Origin: Rhodovulum sp. MB263
GTDB lineage: Bacteria; Pseudomonadota; Alphaproteobacteria; Rhodobacterales; Rhodobacteraceae
NCBI RefSeq assembly: GCF_002073975.1
Contig: NZ_CP020384.1
Location: forward strand, 2,170,001 to 2,234,000
Direction: 5' to 3'
Length of the DNA: 64,000 bases
The notes beneath the pieces were generated by a model. That model had not been told where the DNA came from and searched no databases. It saw nothing but the letters and a program-made list of their open reading frames with translations. A program made the position numbers and the translations under genes. This document shows positions 8,114 to 17,792 of this stretch, piece after piece; positions within the stretch are counted from its first letter, which is position 1; each line of letters starts with the position of its first letter.

Positions 8114-9364
8114 ATGACCTTTATCGTCGTCGCCATCGGCATGGCCGCCGTGATCGCCGCGGTTCTGACGCTGACGCTGATCCGGGGCCGCCGCGGCGAC
8201 GAACCGGCCGCCGCCTACGATCTGCGCGTCTATCGCGACCAGCTCGGCGAGGTCGAGCGCGATCTTGGCCGCGGCGTCATCACCGAGGACGAGGCCGCGC
8301 GCATCCGCACCGAGGTGTCGCGCCGGGTGCTGGAGGCCGACCGCAAGCTGGCCCGGCAATCCGGCTCGGGCCAGGCGCCGAAGGCGCTGAGCCTGGCCGC
8401 GGGCATCGCGGTTCTGGCGGTGCTGCTGGGCGGGACCTGGATCACCTACAGCGCCAATGGCGCCCCGGGCTATGCCGATCAGCCGCTGACACTGCGCAAG
8501 GCCGAAGCGGCCGATTACCGGGCGAGCCGCATGAGCCAGGCCGAGGCCGAGGAGCAGGCGCCGCCGATGCCCGGCCTGCCCACCCCCGATGCCGAGCATC
8601 TGGAGCTTGTGAAGAAGCTCCGCGAGGTCGTCGCCCAACGCGGCGACGATCTGCAGGGGCTGGTGCTGCTGGCCCATAACGAAGCCGCGCTGGGCAATTT
8701 CAGGGCGGCCTACGAGGCTCAGGCCCGGGTCATCGCGCTCAAGGGCAAGGCCGCCACCGCCGCCGATTACGCAACCGAGGCCGACATGATGGTGCTGGCC
8801 GCCTCGGGCTATGTCTCGCCCGCAGCCGAGACCGCGCTGGAACAGGCGCTGAACCGCAACCCGCAGAACGGCACCGCGCTGTACTACTGGGGCCTCATGC
8901 ATATCCAGACCGGGCGGCCCGACATCGCCTTCCGGGTCTGGCGCGAGCTTCTGAACGTGTCGCATGCGGGCGATCCCTGGCTGCCCATCGTGCGCGAGCA
9001 GATGTCGAACCTCGCCTGGTATGCGGGCGACGAGCGCTACCAGCTGCCGCCGATGCCGGCCGAGCCCGGCGCCCCCGGGTCTGCCTCCGGTCCCAGCGCC
9101 GAGGATATCGAAGCCGCCGCCGAGATGACGCCCGAGGCCCGGGACGAGATGATCCGGGGCATGGTCGCGCGGCTCTCGGCCCGGATGGCCGATCAGGGCG
9201 GCAGCCCCGAGGACTGGGCCCGGCTGATCGGGGCGCTTGGGGTGCTGGGCGACAGCGAGCAGGCCGGAGCGATCTGGGCCGAGGCGCGCCAGACCTTCGC
9301 CGCCGATCCCGAGGCGCTGGCCACGATCCGGGCCGCCGCGCAGCAGGCGGGTGTCGCCGAGTGA
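8114..9364 (+). CDS. ccmI: Cytochrome c-type biogenesis protein CcmI
   Basis: 416 residues. CcmI is the apocytochrome c chaperone of the System I cytochrome c maturation pathway, in the inner membrane. It has two N-terminal membrane helices (about residues 3-22 and 98-116, ALSLAAGIAVLAVLLGGTWITY) flanking a cytoplasmic coiled loop (DLRVYRDQLGEVERDLGRGVI..DEAARIRTEVSRRVLEADR), then a periplasmic TPR-rich domain (LLAHNEAALGNFRAAYEAQARVIAL...). The chosen ATG follows a GAGAGAGGGC purine tract; an upstream in-frame ATG at 7934 would add 60 unlikely residues. It overlaps ruvX by four bases (GTGA). Other ccm genes are not in this window. Confidence 0.9.
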   Translation: MTFIVVAIGMAAVIAAVLTLTLIRGRRGDEPAAAYDLRVYRDQLGEVERDLGRGVITEDEAARIRTEVSRRVLEADRKLARQSGSGQAPKALSLAAGIAVLAVLLGGTWITYSANGAPGYADQPLTLRKAEAADYRASRMSQAEAEEQAPPMPGLPTPDAEHLELVKKLREVVAQRGDDLQGLVLLAHNEAALGNFRAAYEAQARVIALKGKAATAADYATEADMMVLAASGYVSPAAETALEQALNRNPQNGTALYYWGLMHIQTGRPDIAFRVWRELLNVSHAGDPWLPIVREQMSNLAWYAGDERYQLPPMPAEPGAPGSASGPSAEDIEAAAEMTPEARDEMIRGMVARLSARMADQGGSPEDWARLIGALGVLGDSEQAGAIWAEARQTFAADPEALATIRAAAQQAGVAE

Positions 9365-9840
9365 GCGTTCACGACAGCCTCGAGGAATTCGCCGCCGCGC
9401 TGCGGGCGCCCACCGCGCTGATCGGGCTCGATTTCGGCGAGAAGACCATCGGCGTCGCGGTCTCGGACCCGTTCTGGTCGATTGCCACCCCGCTCGAGAC
9501 CGTCCGCCGCAAGAAATTCACGCTGGATGCCGGCCGGGTGCTGGAGATCGCGGCCGGCCGCAACGCGGGCGGCATCGTGCTGGGCCTGCCGCGCAACATG
9601 GACGGGACCGAGGGTCCGCGCTGCCAGTCGACCCGCGCCTTCGCCCGCAACCTGTCGCGGCTGACCGAGCTGCCGATCGGCTTCTGGGACGAGCGGCTCT
9701 CGACGGTCGCGGCCGAGCGCGCGCTGCTTGAAGCGGATACATCCCGCCGACGCCGGGCCGAGGTCATTGACCATGTGGCGGCGGGATATATCCTTCAGGG
9801 TCTGATCGACAGATTACGGAACCTGACCGCGACGCCATGA
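9361..9840 (+). CDS. ruvX: Putative pre-16S rRNA nuclease / Holliday junction resolvase (YqgF/RuvX)
   Basis: 159 residues, RNase H-like fold. The family processes the 5' end of 16S rRNA; older work proposed Holliday junction resolution. The first strand has the catalytic Asp in LIGLDFGEKTIGVAVSD, followed by IVLGLPRNMDGTEGPR and the acidic FWDERLSTVAAE, all hallmark motifs. The start is GTG at 9361, overlapping the ccmI stop; no alternative start close by fits. Its stop overlaps the next gene (ATGA). The three genes ccmI-ruvX-DUF1289 therefore form one translationally coupled unit. Confidence 0.92.
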   Translation: MSVHDSLEEFAAALRAPTALIGLDFGEKTIGVAVSDPFWSIATPLETVRRKKFTLDAGRVLEIAAGRNAGGIVLGLPRNMDGTEGPRCQSTRAFARNLSRLTELPIGFWDERLSTVAAERALLEADTSRRRRAEVIDHVAAGYILQGLIDRLRNLTATP

Positions 9841-10067
9841 CTGACGACGATACCGCTCCGATCGAGACGCCCTGCGTCCGCACCTGCCGTGTTGACTGGG
9901 AAAGCCGCCTCTGCGTGGGCTGCCTGCGCAGCATGGAGGAGATCGGCCTCTGGGGCAGCATGAGCCCGTCCGAACGTCGCCGGATCATGGCCGAACTGCC
10001 CGCGCGCCGCGACCGCATCAGCCCCGAGGCCGCGAATGGCGGCGTCTCGCGCCGCAAGCGCGTCTGA
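9837..10067 (+). CDS. DUF1289 domain protein
   Basis: 76 residues. The domain is defined by four cysteines, here PCVRTC (residues 13-17) and LCVGC (about 27-31), followed by the usual SMEEIGLWGSMSPSERRRIM helix. It probably binds a metal, most likely zinc or a small Fe-S centre; its function is not established. It overlaps ruvX by ATGA. Nothing else follows on this strand before the convergent prfB, so it closes the operon. The intergenic 10068-10225 shows no further gene. Confidence 0.85.
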   Translation: MTDDDTAPIETPCVRTCRVDWESRLCVGCLRSMEEIGLWGSMSPSERRRIMAELPARRDRISPEAANGGVSRRKRV

Positions 10068-10225
10068 GGCGCCGGATCCCGGCACACCCTGCCCGAAAAG
10101 GCGGGAACGGAAAGGCGGGGGCAGCAAGGCGGCATCCGCCAGGTCGGCTTTAACCAAGGCGATTTCAGAAAGGCGGGCGGAGGCTGCGAACCGCCGCCGA
10201 CGCTGCGCCCGGGACGCCTTCCGCC

Positions 10226-11353
10226 TCAGTCCTCAGCCTGGGCCTCGGCCCGGCTTTTGCCCGACACTTTCAACGCCAGCGTGGCGGCCATGAACTGGCC
10301 GAGATCGCCGTCCAGCACCCCTTGCGTGTCCGAGGTCTCGACCCCGGTGCGCAGGTCCTTCACCATCTGATAGGGCTGCAGCACGTAGGAGCGGATCTGG
10401 TTGCCCCAGCCGGCATCGCCCTTGGCCTCGTGCTGGGCGTTGATCTCGGCATTGCGCTTGTCGAGCTCCAGCTGATACAGGCGCGATTTCAGCGCCTTCA
10501 TGGCGATGTCGCGGTTCTGGTGCTGGGATTTCTCGGAGCTGGTCACGACGATGCCGGTCGGCATGTGTGTGATCCGCACCGCCGAGTCGGTGGTGTTGAC
10601 GTGCTGCCCGCCCGCGCCCGAGGACCGGTAGGTGTCGATCCGGATGTCAGAAGGGTTCACCTCGATCTCGATATTGTCGTCGACCACCGGATAGACCCAG
10701 ACCGACGAGAAGGAGGTATGCCGCCGTGCCGCCGAATCATAGGGCGAGATCCGCACCAGCCGGTGCACGCCCGATTCCGATTTCAGCCAGCCATAGGCAT
10801 TGCGGCCGGTGATCTTGTAGGTGGCGGACTTGATCCCCGCCTCCTCGCCCGCGCTTTCCGATTGCAGCTCGACATCGTAGCCCTGCTTCTCGGCCCAGCG
10901 GACATACATCCGCGCCAGCATAGAGGCCCAGTCGCAGCTCTCGGTGCCGCCCGCGCCCGAATTGATCTCGAGGAAGGTGTCATTGGCATCGGCCTCGCCG
11001 TCGAGCAGCGCCTCGAGCTCCTTCGCCGCGGCGGTCTCGCGCAGCGCCTTCAGCGCGGTCTCGGCCTCCCTGACCACCTCATGGTCATCCTCGGCCTCGC
11101 CGAGCTCGATCAGCTCGATATTGTCCTCGAGATCCTGCCGGATGCCCTTGTAGGTCTCGATCGCATCGACCAGCGCCTGACGCTCGCGCATCAGCTTCTG
11201 CGCGCGTTCGGGATCGTTCCACAGCTCGGGATCCTCGGCCATGGCATTGAATTCTTCCAGCCGGTGCTGGGCGGTCTCCCAGTCCAGTCGCTGGGCCAGA
11301 AGCCCCAGCGACTTGCGGATGTCCTCGACGGTATTCTGCGCCTCTGCACGCAT
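10226..11353 (-). CDS. prfB: Peptide chain release factor 2
   Basis: 375 residues. RF2 reads UGA/UAA stop codons and hydrolyses peptidyl-tRNA. The GGQ motif occurs in [19 protein letters not shown] (about residues 244-262). The recognition loop reads [16 protein letters not shown]: the usual tripeptide SPF is SPY here. The reading frame is continuous from the N-terminus, so there is no programmed +1 frameshift near codon 25 as in Escherichia coli. Its start is 107 bp downstream of the PBP1A stop on the same strand. Confidence 0.96.
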   Translation of the reverse strand: MRAEAQNTVEDIRKSLGLLAQRLDWETAQHRLEEFNAMAEDPELWNDPERAQKLMRERQALVDAIETYKGIRQDLEDNIELIELGEAEDDHEVVREAETALKALRETAAAKELEALLDGEADANDTFLEINSGAGGTESCDWASMLARMYVRWAEKQGYDVELQSESAGEEAGIKSATYKITGRNAYGWLKSESGVHRLVRISPYDSAARRHTSFSSVWVYPVVDDNIEIEVNPSDIRIDTYRSSGAGGQHVNTTDSAVRITHMPTGIVVTSSEKSQHQNRDIAMKALKSRLYQLELDKRNAEINAQHEAKGDAGWGNQIRSYVLQPYQMVKDLRTGVETSDTQGVLDGDLGQFMAATLALKVSGKSRAEAQAED

Positions 11354-11460
11354 CGGGCGAAGCCTCGCTGATAAACTGTCAGGTCGGGGTCATATCCCGA
11401 GGGGCCGGGACGGGCAAGCGGGCGAGACCGGAAAGCGTCCCCGGCGCCCCCGTCGCCCGG

Positions 11461-14004
11461 TCAGTAAAGCCCGCCCGAGGACAGCGTGCCGAAATTCGCC
11501 TTCGGCCCCACCACTGCCTTGCGCCCGGTCGAGGTGGTGACCTCTTCCGAAGGCGCATCCTCGTAGCTTTCCTCTTCGCCGCGCCCGAAGAGCGGCAGGT
11601 TCGAGCCCATGGCGAAGCCGCCATCGATCATCGCGCCGATGCCGAAGACCGGCTCTTCGCCCGCGCGGAAATATTCCGCCACCACATTCTCGCCGCTGGC
11701 ATCGTCGGCCAGCCGTTCGCCAGTATAGCGGTCGATCTTGATGAAGCGCCCGCCCGGCGGCACCTTGAACGGCCCGCCGCCATATTTGGCGGTCGCGACC
11801 TTCATGAACTCGTTGAAGACCGGCGCGCACATGGTGCCGCCATAACCGCCGCGTCCCAGCCCGCGCGGCCGGTCGAAGCCCATGTAGCAGCCCGCCACGA
11901 TGTTCGAGGTGAAGCCCACGAACCAGACATCGCGCGAGTCATTGGTGGTGCCGGTCTTGCCCGCGGTCGGCACGCCCAGATTGACGCGCCCCGCCGCGGT
12001 GCCGCGCTCGACGACGCCCCGCATCATCGAGGTCAGCTGATAGGCGGTGATGGCATTCATCACCCGCTCGCGATCCGAGACGATGGTCGGCCCCTGCCCT
12101 TCGGGGATCGAGACCGCGCCGCAATCGGTGCAGATGCGGCTGTCATGGCGGTAGATGGTGCGGCCCTGCCGGTCCTGCACCCGGTCGACCAGCGTCGGCT
12201 CGACCCGCTCGCCGCCATTGGCGAACATCGCATAGGCCGCCACCATCCGGTAAAGCGTGGTCTCCTGGCTTCCGAGCGAATTGGCCAGATAGGGTTCGAG
12301 CCGGTCATAGACGCCGAATTTCTCGGCATAGCGGGCGACGATGTCCATGCCGACCTCGCGGGCGAGGCGCACCGTCATCAGGTTGCGCGAGCGCTCGATC
12401 CCGGTCCGGAGCGGGGTCGGACCGTAATACCTGTTCGAGGAGTTCTTGGGCCGCCAGATCGCACCGCCGCCGGTATCGACCTCGATCGGCGCATCGATCA
12501 CGATCGTCGCCGGGGTGAAGCCGCTGTCCAGCGCGGCGGCATAGACGAAGGGCTTGAAGGACGAGCCGGGCTGGCGCGTCGCCTGGGTCGCGCGGTTGAA
12601 CACCGAAGCCTGGTAGGAGAACCCGCCCTGCATCGCCAGCACCCGGCCGGTATTGACGTCCATCGCCACGAACCCGCCCTGGATCTCGGGCACCTGGCGC
12701 AGGCTCCAGCGGATGAAGCCGCCATCCTCGCCGGTCACGCGGCGCACCAGCACAACGTCGCCGACCTTGAAATTATCGTGGAAATCGCCGCGCAGCCAGT
12801 CGATATCCTTGCGCGGCACCAGCGCGGGCGCGTCCTCGCCGTCCTCGACGCCCTCGATCCCCAGCCGCATCTGCTGGTCCTCGACCGTCAGCACCACCGC
12901 CGGCAGCCATTGCCCGTCAAGCCGGATGTCGCGCGGCACATCGGACGCCGCCAGCGCGGCGCGCCAGTGCTCTTCGGTATCGAGCTCGGCCGGGTCGATT
13001 TCCTTGCCGGTGCCGCGCCAGACGCCGCGGCTGCGGTCGTATTTCTCGAGGCCCCGGCGCAGCGCCTCGGCGGCCTCTTCCTGCAGCTCGGGATCGAGCG
13101 TCGCCCGGATCGTCAGGCCGCCGCCGAAGAATTCCTCCTGACCGAAGTTCAGGCTCAGCTGGCGGCGGATCTCGTCGGTGAAATAGTCGCGCGGCGGCAG
13201 GCTGGCACTGAAGGGCGGATAATCGCCGTTCTGCACAGTCCTGAGGGGCGCGGCCAGCGCCGCCTGATAGACCGCATCGTCGAGATAGCCGTTATCATGC
13301 ATCTCGTGCAGCACGTAGTTGCGCCGCCCGACCGCGGCATCGTGGTTGCGCACCGGATGATAATTCGAGGGCGCCTTGGGCAGCGCCGCCAGATAGGCCG
13401 CCTCTTCGGGCGCAAGCTCGCTCAGCGTCTTGTCGAAATAGGTCTGGGCGGCAGCGGCCACGCCATAGGAATTCTGCCCGAGGAAGATCTCGTTGAGATA
13501 AAGCTCGAGGATCTGGTCCTTCGACAGCGTCTCCTCGATCCGGGTGGCAAGGATCAGTTCCTTGATCTTGCGCTCGCCGGTGCGCTCGCCGCCCAGCAGG
13601 AAGTTCTTCATCACCTGCTGGGTGATGGTCGAGGCGCCCCTGAGGTTGCGGCCGCGGCTTTTCACGGCATCGAACAGCGCGGCGGCCATGCCGCGCGCGT
13701 CAAAGCCGTGATGGGTATAGAAATTCTTGTCCTCGGCCGAGATGAAGGCCTGCTTGACCAGATCGGGGATCTCGGCGGCGGGCACGAACAGTCGCCGCTC
13801 CTCGGCGAATTCGTCGATCAGCCGCCCCTCGCCGGAATAGATCCGGCTGATGGTCTTGGGCTGGTAGCTGGCCAGATCCTCGTGGTCGGGAAGATCGCGG
13901 GCATACATCCAGAACACCGCGCCTATCATCAGCACGGCCGCCGCGACGCCCAGTGTTGCGAAGGAAAAGAGCGCCCCGAGAAGGGACAGAAAGAACCGGA
14001 TCAC
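11461..14004 (-). CDS. mrcA: Penicillin-binding protein 1A (bifunctional glycosyltransferase/transpeptidase)
   Basis: 847 residues, typical class A PBP. One N-terminal membrane helix (about 8-33) anchors it in the inner membrane. The glycosyltransferase domain has the catalytic Glu91 in FISAEDKNFYTHHG, and RGASTITQQVMKN and RKIKELILATRIE. An OB-like insert region follows at about 310-430. The transpeptidase domain has the active-site SxxK in RQPGSSFKPFVYAA (about residue 480), SRN in GIERSRNLMT, and KTGTT near residue 681. It builds and cross-links glycan strands. The same-strand neighbours amiC, mltB and prfB suggest a wall-synthesis cluster; gaps of about 80-160 bp leave room for internal promoters. 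Confidence 0.96.
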   Translation of the reverse strand: MIRFFLSLLGALFSFATLGVAAAVLMIGAVFWMYARDLPDHEDLASYQPKTISRIYSGEGRLIDEFAEERRLFVPAAEIPDLVKQAFISAEDKNFYTHHGFDARGMAAALFDAVKSRGRNLRGASTITQQVMKNFLLGGERTGERKIKELILATRIEETLSKDQILELYLNEIFLGQNSYGVAAAAQTYFDKTLSELAPEEAAYLAALPKAPSNYHPVRNHDAAVGRRNYVLHEMHDNGYLDDAVYQAALAAPLRTVQNGDYPPFSASLPPRDYFTDEIRRQLSLNFGQEEFFGGGLTIRATLDPELQEEAAEALRRGLEKYDRSRGVWRGTGKEIDPAELDTEEHWRAALAASDVPRDIRLDGQWLPAVVLTVEDQQMRLGIEGVEDGEDAPALVPRKDIDWLRGDFHDNFKVGDVVLVRRVTGEDGGFIRWSLRQVPEIQGGFVAMDVNTGRVLAMQGGFSYQASVFNRATQATRQPGSSFKPFVYAAALDSGFTPATIVIDAPIEVDTGGGAIWRPKNSSNRYYGPTPLRTGIERSRNLMTVRLAREVGMDIVARYAEKFGVYDRLEPYLANSLGSQETTLYRMVAAYAMFANGGERVEPTLVDRVQDRQGRTIYRHDSRICTDCGAVSIPEGQGPTIVSDRERVMNAITAYQLTSMMRGVVERGTAAGRVNLGVPTAGKTGTTNDSRDVWFVGFTSNIVAGCYMGFDRPRGLGRGGYGGTMCAPVFNEFMKVATAKYGGGPFKVPPGGRFIKIDRYTGERLADDASGENVVAEYFRAGEEPVFGIGAMIDGGFAMGSNLPLFGRGEEESYEDAPSEEVTTSTGRKAVVGPKANFGTLSSGGLY

Positions 14005-14161
14005 CCGCGCGTGCCTCTGTGCCGTTGTCCGCCCTCTATAAGACTTCGGGCCGGGCGGGTCAAAACGAAGAACCCCGGATCGGCGGGTCCGGACGCTTCG
14101 GTGCGGTCACATCGGCGGGAGCGGCCGGCCCCGAGGGCGCCCCCGGTCGGGCAGACCCGGC

Positions 14162-15421
14162 TCAGCGCGCCATCGCCGCCGCCACCCCCGGTTCGGGAAA
14201 GCAGGTTGCGGCACGGCCCGAGGCCTCCTGCCAGCGGCCGATCTCGCGCCGGGTCTTGTAGCCCGGCAGCCCGTCGACCCCGCCGACATCGCGGCCGCGG
14301 GCCTCCAGCCGGCGCTGGATCGCGACGATCCCGGAACGCTCGATCCCCTTGAGCGGGGCCCAGCCCCGGACGAAGGCGCCCGAGCCGAAGGCGATCCGGT
14401 CGCCCAGATGGCCGACATGAAGCGCGTAGAGATCGCTCATGTTATAGGCCTTGAGCACGTAGAAATTGGGCGTGACCAGAAAGGCCGGGCCATGCCGCCC
14501 GGCAGGCATCATCAGAAAGCCCTCGCCCCGGCGCTCATGGTCGGGAAAGGCGCGGCCCGAGACCCGGGTCACACCCAGCGCCTCCCATTCGGCGATGCTG
14601 CGGCCCCGGTCTGGACCTTCCAGCGTGCAGGACACCCGCGCGGGCAGCCGTACCTCGAAGCCCCAGTCGCGCCCCGCGACCCAGCCATGCCGCCCCAGAT
14701 AACTGGCGATCGAGGCAATGGTGTCGGGGCGCGAACGCCAGATATCGGCCCGCCCGTCGCCATCGCCGTCCACGGCATGGGCGAGATAGGAGGAGGGCAT
14801 GAATTGCGGCTGCCCCATCGCCCCGGCCCAGCTGCTTTTCATAAGATCGCGCGGCACCGGAGCGGCCTCGGCGATCCGCAGCGCCGCGACCAGCTCGTCG
14901 GTGAAATAATCGGCACGCGGGCTCATGAAGCCACGCGTGGCCAGCACGCGGAACAGATCGTGCCGGATCGGCGCCCGGCCATAGGCGCTTTCGCGACTCC
15001 AGACCGCCAGCACGATCCGCGCGGGCACGCCCGTGGCCCGCTCGGCCGCGGCAAGAGCAGAGGCCTCGCGCGCCGCCATAAGCCGACCCTCCGCAGCGGC
15101 GGCCCGCAGTCCCGCCTCGGCGAAATAGGCGCCCGGCGCGCCGAATTCGGCCTGATGCTGCGGCCTCGGGCGCGTGCCGGGCGGCACCAGCCCCGGCAGA
15201 TCCCAATCGGGCCGGAGCCCCCCGAGCGCGGCATCGAAGGTCGGGCGCGAGACGCCCACAGCCCTGGCCCTCGGCCAGACCGTGCCACCGAGCCAGTCGC
15301 GGAACTGCGCCTCGATCGCCGCCCGGTCGACCGGTTGAGCCATCGCGGGCGAAGGCGGCAGGCCGGCGCAGATCACCAGCAGCAGCAGAAGAAGGACGGC
15401 AAGGCGGCGGCGGACGGACAT
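14162..15421 (-). CDS. Lytic murein transglycosylase (MltB/SLT_2 family) with C-terminal peptidoglycan-binding domain
   Basis: 419 residues. It cleaves glycan strands to 1,6-anhydro ends in the periplasm. An N-terminal Sec signal is clear (RRRLAVLLLLLLVICAGLPPSPAMA), with no lipobox Cys, so it is probably soluble rather than a lipoprotein. The catalytic Glu is in LAVWSRESAYGRAP, followed by VDGDGDGRADIW and SIASYLGRHGW, typical of the MltB branch. The last 60 residues (IVAIQRRLEARGRDVGGVDGLPGYKTRREIGRWQ) are a PG_binding_1 domain. The ATG is preceded by AAAGGAG at good spacing; an upstream in-frame ATG at 15586 is rejected. It sits between amiC and mrcA on the same strand. Confidence 0.92.
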   Translation of the reverse strand: MSVRRRLAVLLLLLLVICAGLPPSPAMAQPVDRAAIEAQFRDWLGGTVWPRARAVGVSRPTFDAALGGLRPDWDLPGLVPPGTRPRPQHQAEFGAPGAYFAEAGLRAAAAEGRLMAAREASALAAAERATGVPARIVLAVWSRESAYGRAPIRHDLFRVLATRGFMSPRADYFTDELVAALRIAEAAPVPRDLMKSSWAGAMGQPQFMPSSYLAHAVDGDGDGRADIWRSRPDTIASIASYLGRHGWVAGRDWGFEVRLPARVSCTLEGPDRGRSIAEWEALGVTRVSGRAFPDHERRGEGFLMMPAGRHGPAFLVTPNFYVLKAYNMSDLYALHVGHLGDRIAFGSGAFVRGWAPLKGIERSGIVAIQRRLEARGRDVGGVDGLPGYKTRREIGRWQEASGRAATCFPEPGVAAAMAR

Positions 15422-15500
15422 CGGGGCTCCTTTCTGTCCTGTGCCTGGATCTGTCGGCAGCGGTATCAGCGGCACCGGGCGCAAGGTCCCGGCAGGCTGC

Positions 15501-16757
15501 TCAGCGGCGCAGGAGCGCCGCGGCGGCGGCATCGGCCTCGGCCCAGCCGCGCAAGGCCTCGACAATTCCCGCCGCCGCCCGCGCACGCCATTCGGGCGAG
15601 ATCAGCCGCGCCCGGTCGTCGGGCGAGGACAGGAAGCCCGTCTCGATCAGCACCGAGGGAATGTCGGGGGATTTCAGCACCGAGAAGGCCGCCGACATAT
15701 GCGGGGTCTTGTAGAGCTGTCCGACATGGCCGCGCAGCCCGGCGACGATGGCCTCGGCCAGCCGTTCCGAGCGGGGCTGGGTATCGGTGCGGGCCAGATC
15801 CATCAGCACCCCCGCGATCACGTCATCCTTGTCGCTGAGATCGACCCCGGCCAGCAGCGCGTCGCGGTCATGGCGCTCGGCCAGCCTTGCCGAGGCACTG
15901 TCGCTCGCGGTCTCGGACAGGGTGTAGACGGTGGCGCCCGAGGCATAGCCATCGGCCAGCGCATCGGCATGCAGCGACAGGAACACATCGGCCCGGGCGG
16001 CGCGGGCGATGTCGATCCGGGTTTCCAGCGGCACGAAGATATCGGCATTGCGGGTCAGGATCGGCTCGATCCCGGCACGGGCCAGCGCCTCGGCCAGTTC
16101 CCGGCCGAAGGTCAGCATCAGATCGGCCTCGCGGATCCCCGCACTCTCGGCGCCCGGATCGATACCGCCATGGCCCGGATCGATCACGACCCGAAGCGCC
16201 CGGCTGCCATCATGGCGGCGCGGCGGCGGCGCCAGCTTCTCGGGCTCGGGCAACCCCCAGAGCGCGGTCTGCGCAGGCGGGCGCGCCGTGCCCTCGGTCC
16301 CGGCCGCGGCCGGGGCCAGTTGCAGCGCAAGCCGCGCGCGGCCGGTTGCCGGATCGCGCGGCATCTCGGCCGAGACCAGTTCCATCGGCGCCGACAGCTC
16401 CAGCACCAGCCGCGACCAGCCCGGACGGATCGCACCCGCCCGCGCGGCCCGCACCCGCTTGCTGCCGGTCAGCGCGCCCGGATCGCTGCCACGCCAGTCG
16501 ACCTCGCGGAAATCCACCACCAGCCGGGGCGGCGCCTCGAGCGTGAAGACGCGGTAGGGCACGGGCTGGCTGAGACCCAGCGAAAGCGCGACGCCGCCGC
16601 CCCGCAGATCCTCAAGCGACGAGGCCGAGAGATCGGGCCTGGCCAGCGCCGTCAGCGGCTCGGCACCAAGCGCTCCGACAAAGCCGGACCCAAGCCCGAC
16701 CCAGAGCGCCACCCAGAACGCGGCCGCCGCGCGAAGAAGGACTGAAACTGCCTGCAT
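15501..16757 (-). CDS. amiC: N-acetylmuramoyl-L-alanine amidase with AMIN domain (AmiC type)
   Basis: About 418 residues. It removes stem peptides from peptidoglycan during daughter-cell separation. A signal peptide is followed by an AMIN targeting domain (ALSLGLSQPVPYRVFTLEAPPRLVVDF, about residues 55-85) and an Amidase_3 domain with zinc ligands in VVIDPGHGGIDPGAESAG, FLSLHADA and the catalytic Glu in SVLIETGFLSSPDDRARL. The start is uncertain: ATG at 16757 gives the cleanest signal peptide, while ATG at 16790 adds 11 basic residues; neither has a strong ribosome site. It heads the amiC-mltB-mrcA group. Confidence 0.92.
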   Translation of the reverse strand: MQAVSVLLRAAAAFWVALWVGLGSGFVGALGAEPLTALARPDLSASSLEDLRGGGVALSLGLSQPVPYRVFTLEAPPRLVVDFREVDWRGSDPGALTGSKRVRAARAGAIRPGWSRLVLELSAPMELVSAEMPRDPATGRARLALQLAPAAAGTEGTARPPAQTALWGLPEPEKLAPPPRRHDGSRALRVVIDPGHGGIDPGAESAGIREADLMLTFGRELAEALARAGIEPILTRNADIFVPLETRIDIARAARADVFLSLHADALADGYASGATVYTLSETASDSASARLAERHDRDALLAGVDLSDKDDVIAGVLMDLARTDTQPRSERLAEAIVAGLRGHVGQLYKTPHMSAAFSVLKSPDIPSVLIETGFLSSPDDRARLISPEWRARAAAGIVEALRGWAEADAAAAALLRR

Positions 16758-16831
16758 GCCTGCCCGCCCGATCCGGTTTTGCGCCAGCATAAGTCAGGGC
16801 ACGGACCGATGTCACGCCCGCGGCGCCGGGC

Positions 16832-17656
16832 TCAGAACCCGGCGGCCTTGCGCAGCATGTTGCCCGCGACGAGGATCAGGAAGACCGCGAAGACCCGCTT
16901 GAGCGGCTTGGGATCCATCGCATGGGCCAGCCGGACGCCCAGCGGGGTGGTGATCAGCGTCATCGCGATGATGACCAGGAAGGCCGGGATGTTGACCGCG
17001 CCCAGGGTGAAGGGCGGGCGCGCGCCATCGGGGATCTGCACGAAGAAGAAGCCCAGAACCGAGGGCACGGCGATGAGAACGCCAAAGCCCGACGCGGTCG
17101 CCACCGCGCGGTGGATCGGCGCGCCATGAAGCGTCATCAGCGGCACCCCGAAGCTGCCGCCGCCAATGCCCATCAGCACCGACAGGAAACCCACGACCGG
17201 CGACAGGACCGCCCGCCTGAGACCGCGGGGCATGCTGTCGCCCAGCCGCCAGTCATGGCGACCGAAGGCCATGTAAAGCCCGACCGCCATCGCCAGCCCG
17301 CCGAAGATGCCCTGCAGCACGACCGAGCGCAGCGCCGCCGCGACCAGCACCCCGATCACCGCGCCAAGCGCGATGCCGGGCGCCCAGCCCTTCAGCACCT
17401 GCCAGTCGACCGCGTCCTTCTTGGCATGCGACAACACCGAGCGGGTCGAGGTGACGATGATCGTGGCCAGCGAGGTCGCAAGACAGATCTGCATCAGATA
17501 GGCGCTGTCATAACCGAGCGCCTGGAAGGCATAGAAGAAGGCCGTGACCAGAACGATGCCGCCGCCCACGCCCAAAAGCCCCGCCAGCACTCCCGCGATC
17601 GCGCCGATGCTCAGCAAAAGCGCCAGCATCCACAGAAGCGTCACAGTATCGGGCAT
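16832..17656 (-). CDS. TSUP (TauE/SafE) family sulfite/anion permease
   Basis: 274 residues with about eight hydrophobic segments. The first is LLWMLALLLSIGAIAGVLAGLLGVGGGIVLVTAFF, containing the glycine-rich GLLGVGGGIVLVT signature of the family; a second, related motif lies in the middle (LSVLMGIGGGSFGVPLMTL), showing the internal duplication typical of TSUP carriers. Members export sulfite, sulfoacetate or similar small anions; the substrate cannot be inferred from this context. It lies downstream of dusA on the same strand with a 136-bp gap. Confidence 0.88.
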   Translation of the reverse strand: MPDTVTLLWMLALLLSIGAIAGVLAGLLGVGGGIVLVTAFFYAFQALGYDSAYLMQICLATSLATIIVTSTRSVLSHAKKDAVDWQVLKGWAPGIALGAVIGVLVAAALRSVVLQGIFGGLAMAVGLYMAFGRHDWRLGDSMPRGLRRAVLSPVVGFLSVLMGIGGGSFGVPLMTLHGAPIHRAVATASGFGVLIAVPSVLGFFFVQIPDGARPPFTLGAVNIPAFLVIIAMTLITTPLGVRLAHAMDPKPLKRVFAVFLILVAGNMLRKAAGF

Positions 17657-17792
17657 CGGAAACTCTCCTCGGGTCCGCGGCCCCCTCGGCCGATCCTCGG
17701 GGCCCGAAGACCCTTAGCCGAGCCCGGTCGCGAGGACCAGTGCCCCCGCGCGCCGCGGCCGCCCACCCTCCCGGTCGATCTTCAGGCAGATG

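Noticed and set aside
11250-11353. Programmed frameshift in prfB
   Set aside because: The frame is continuous from ATG to stop with a normal RF2 N-terminus, and no internal TGA is present.
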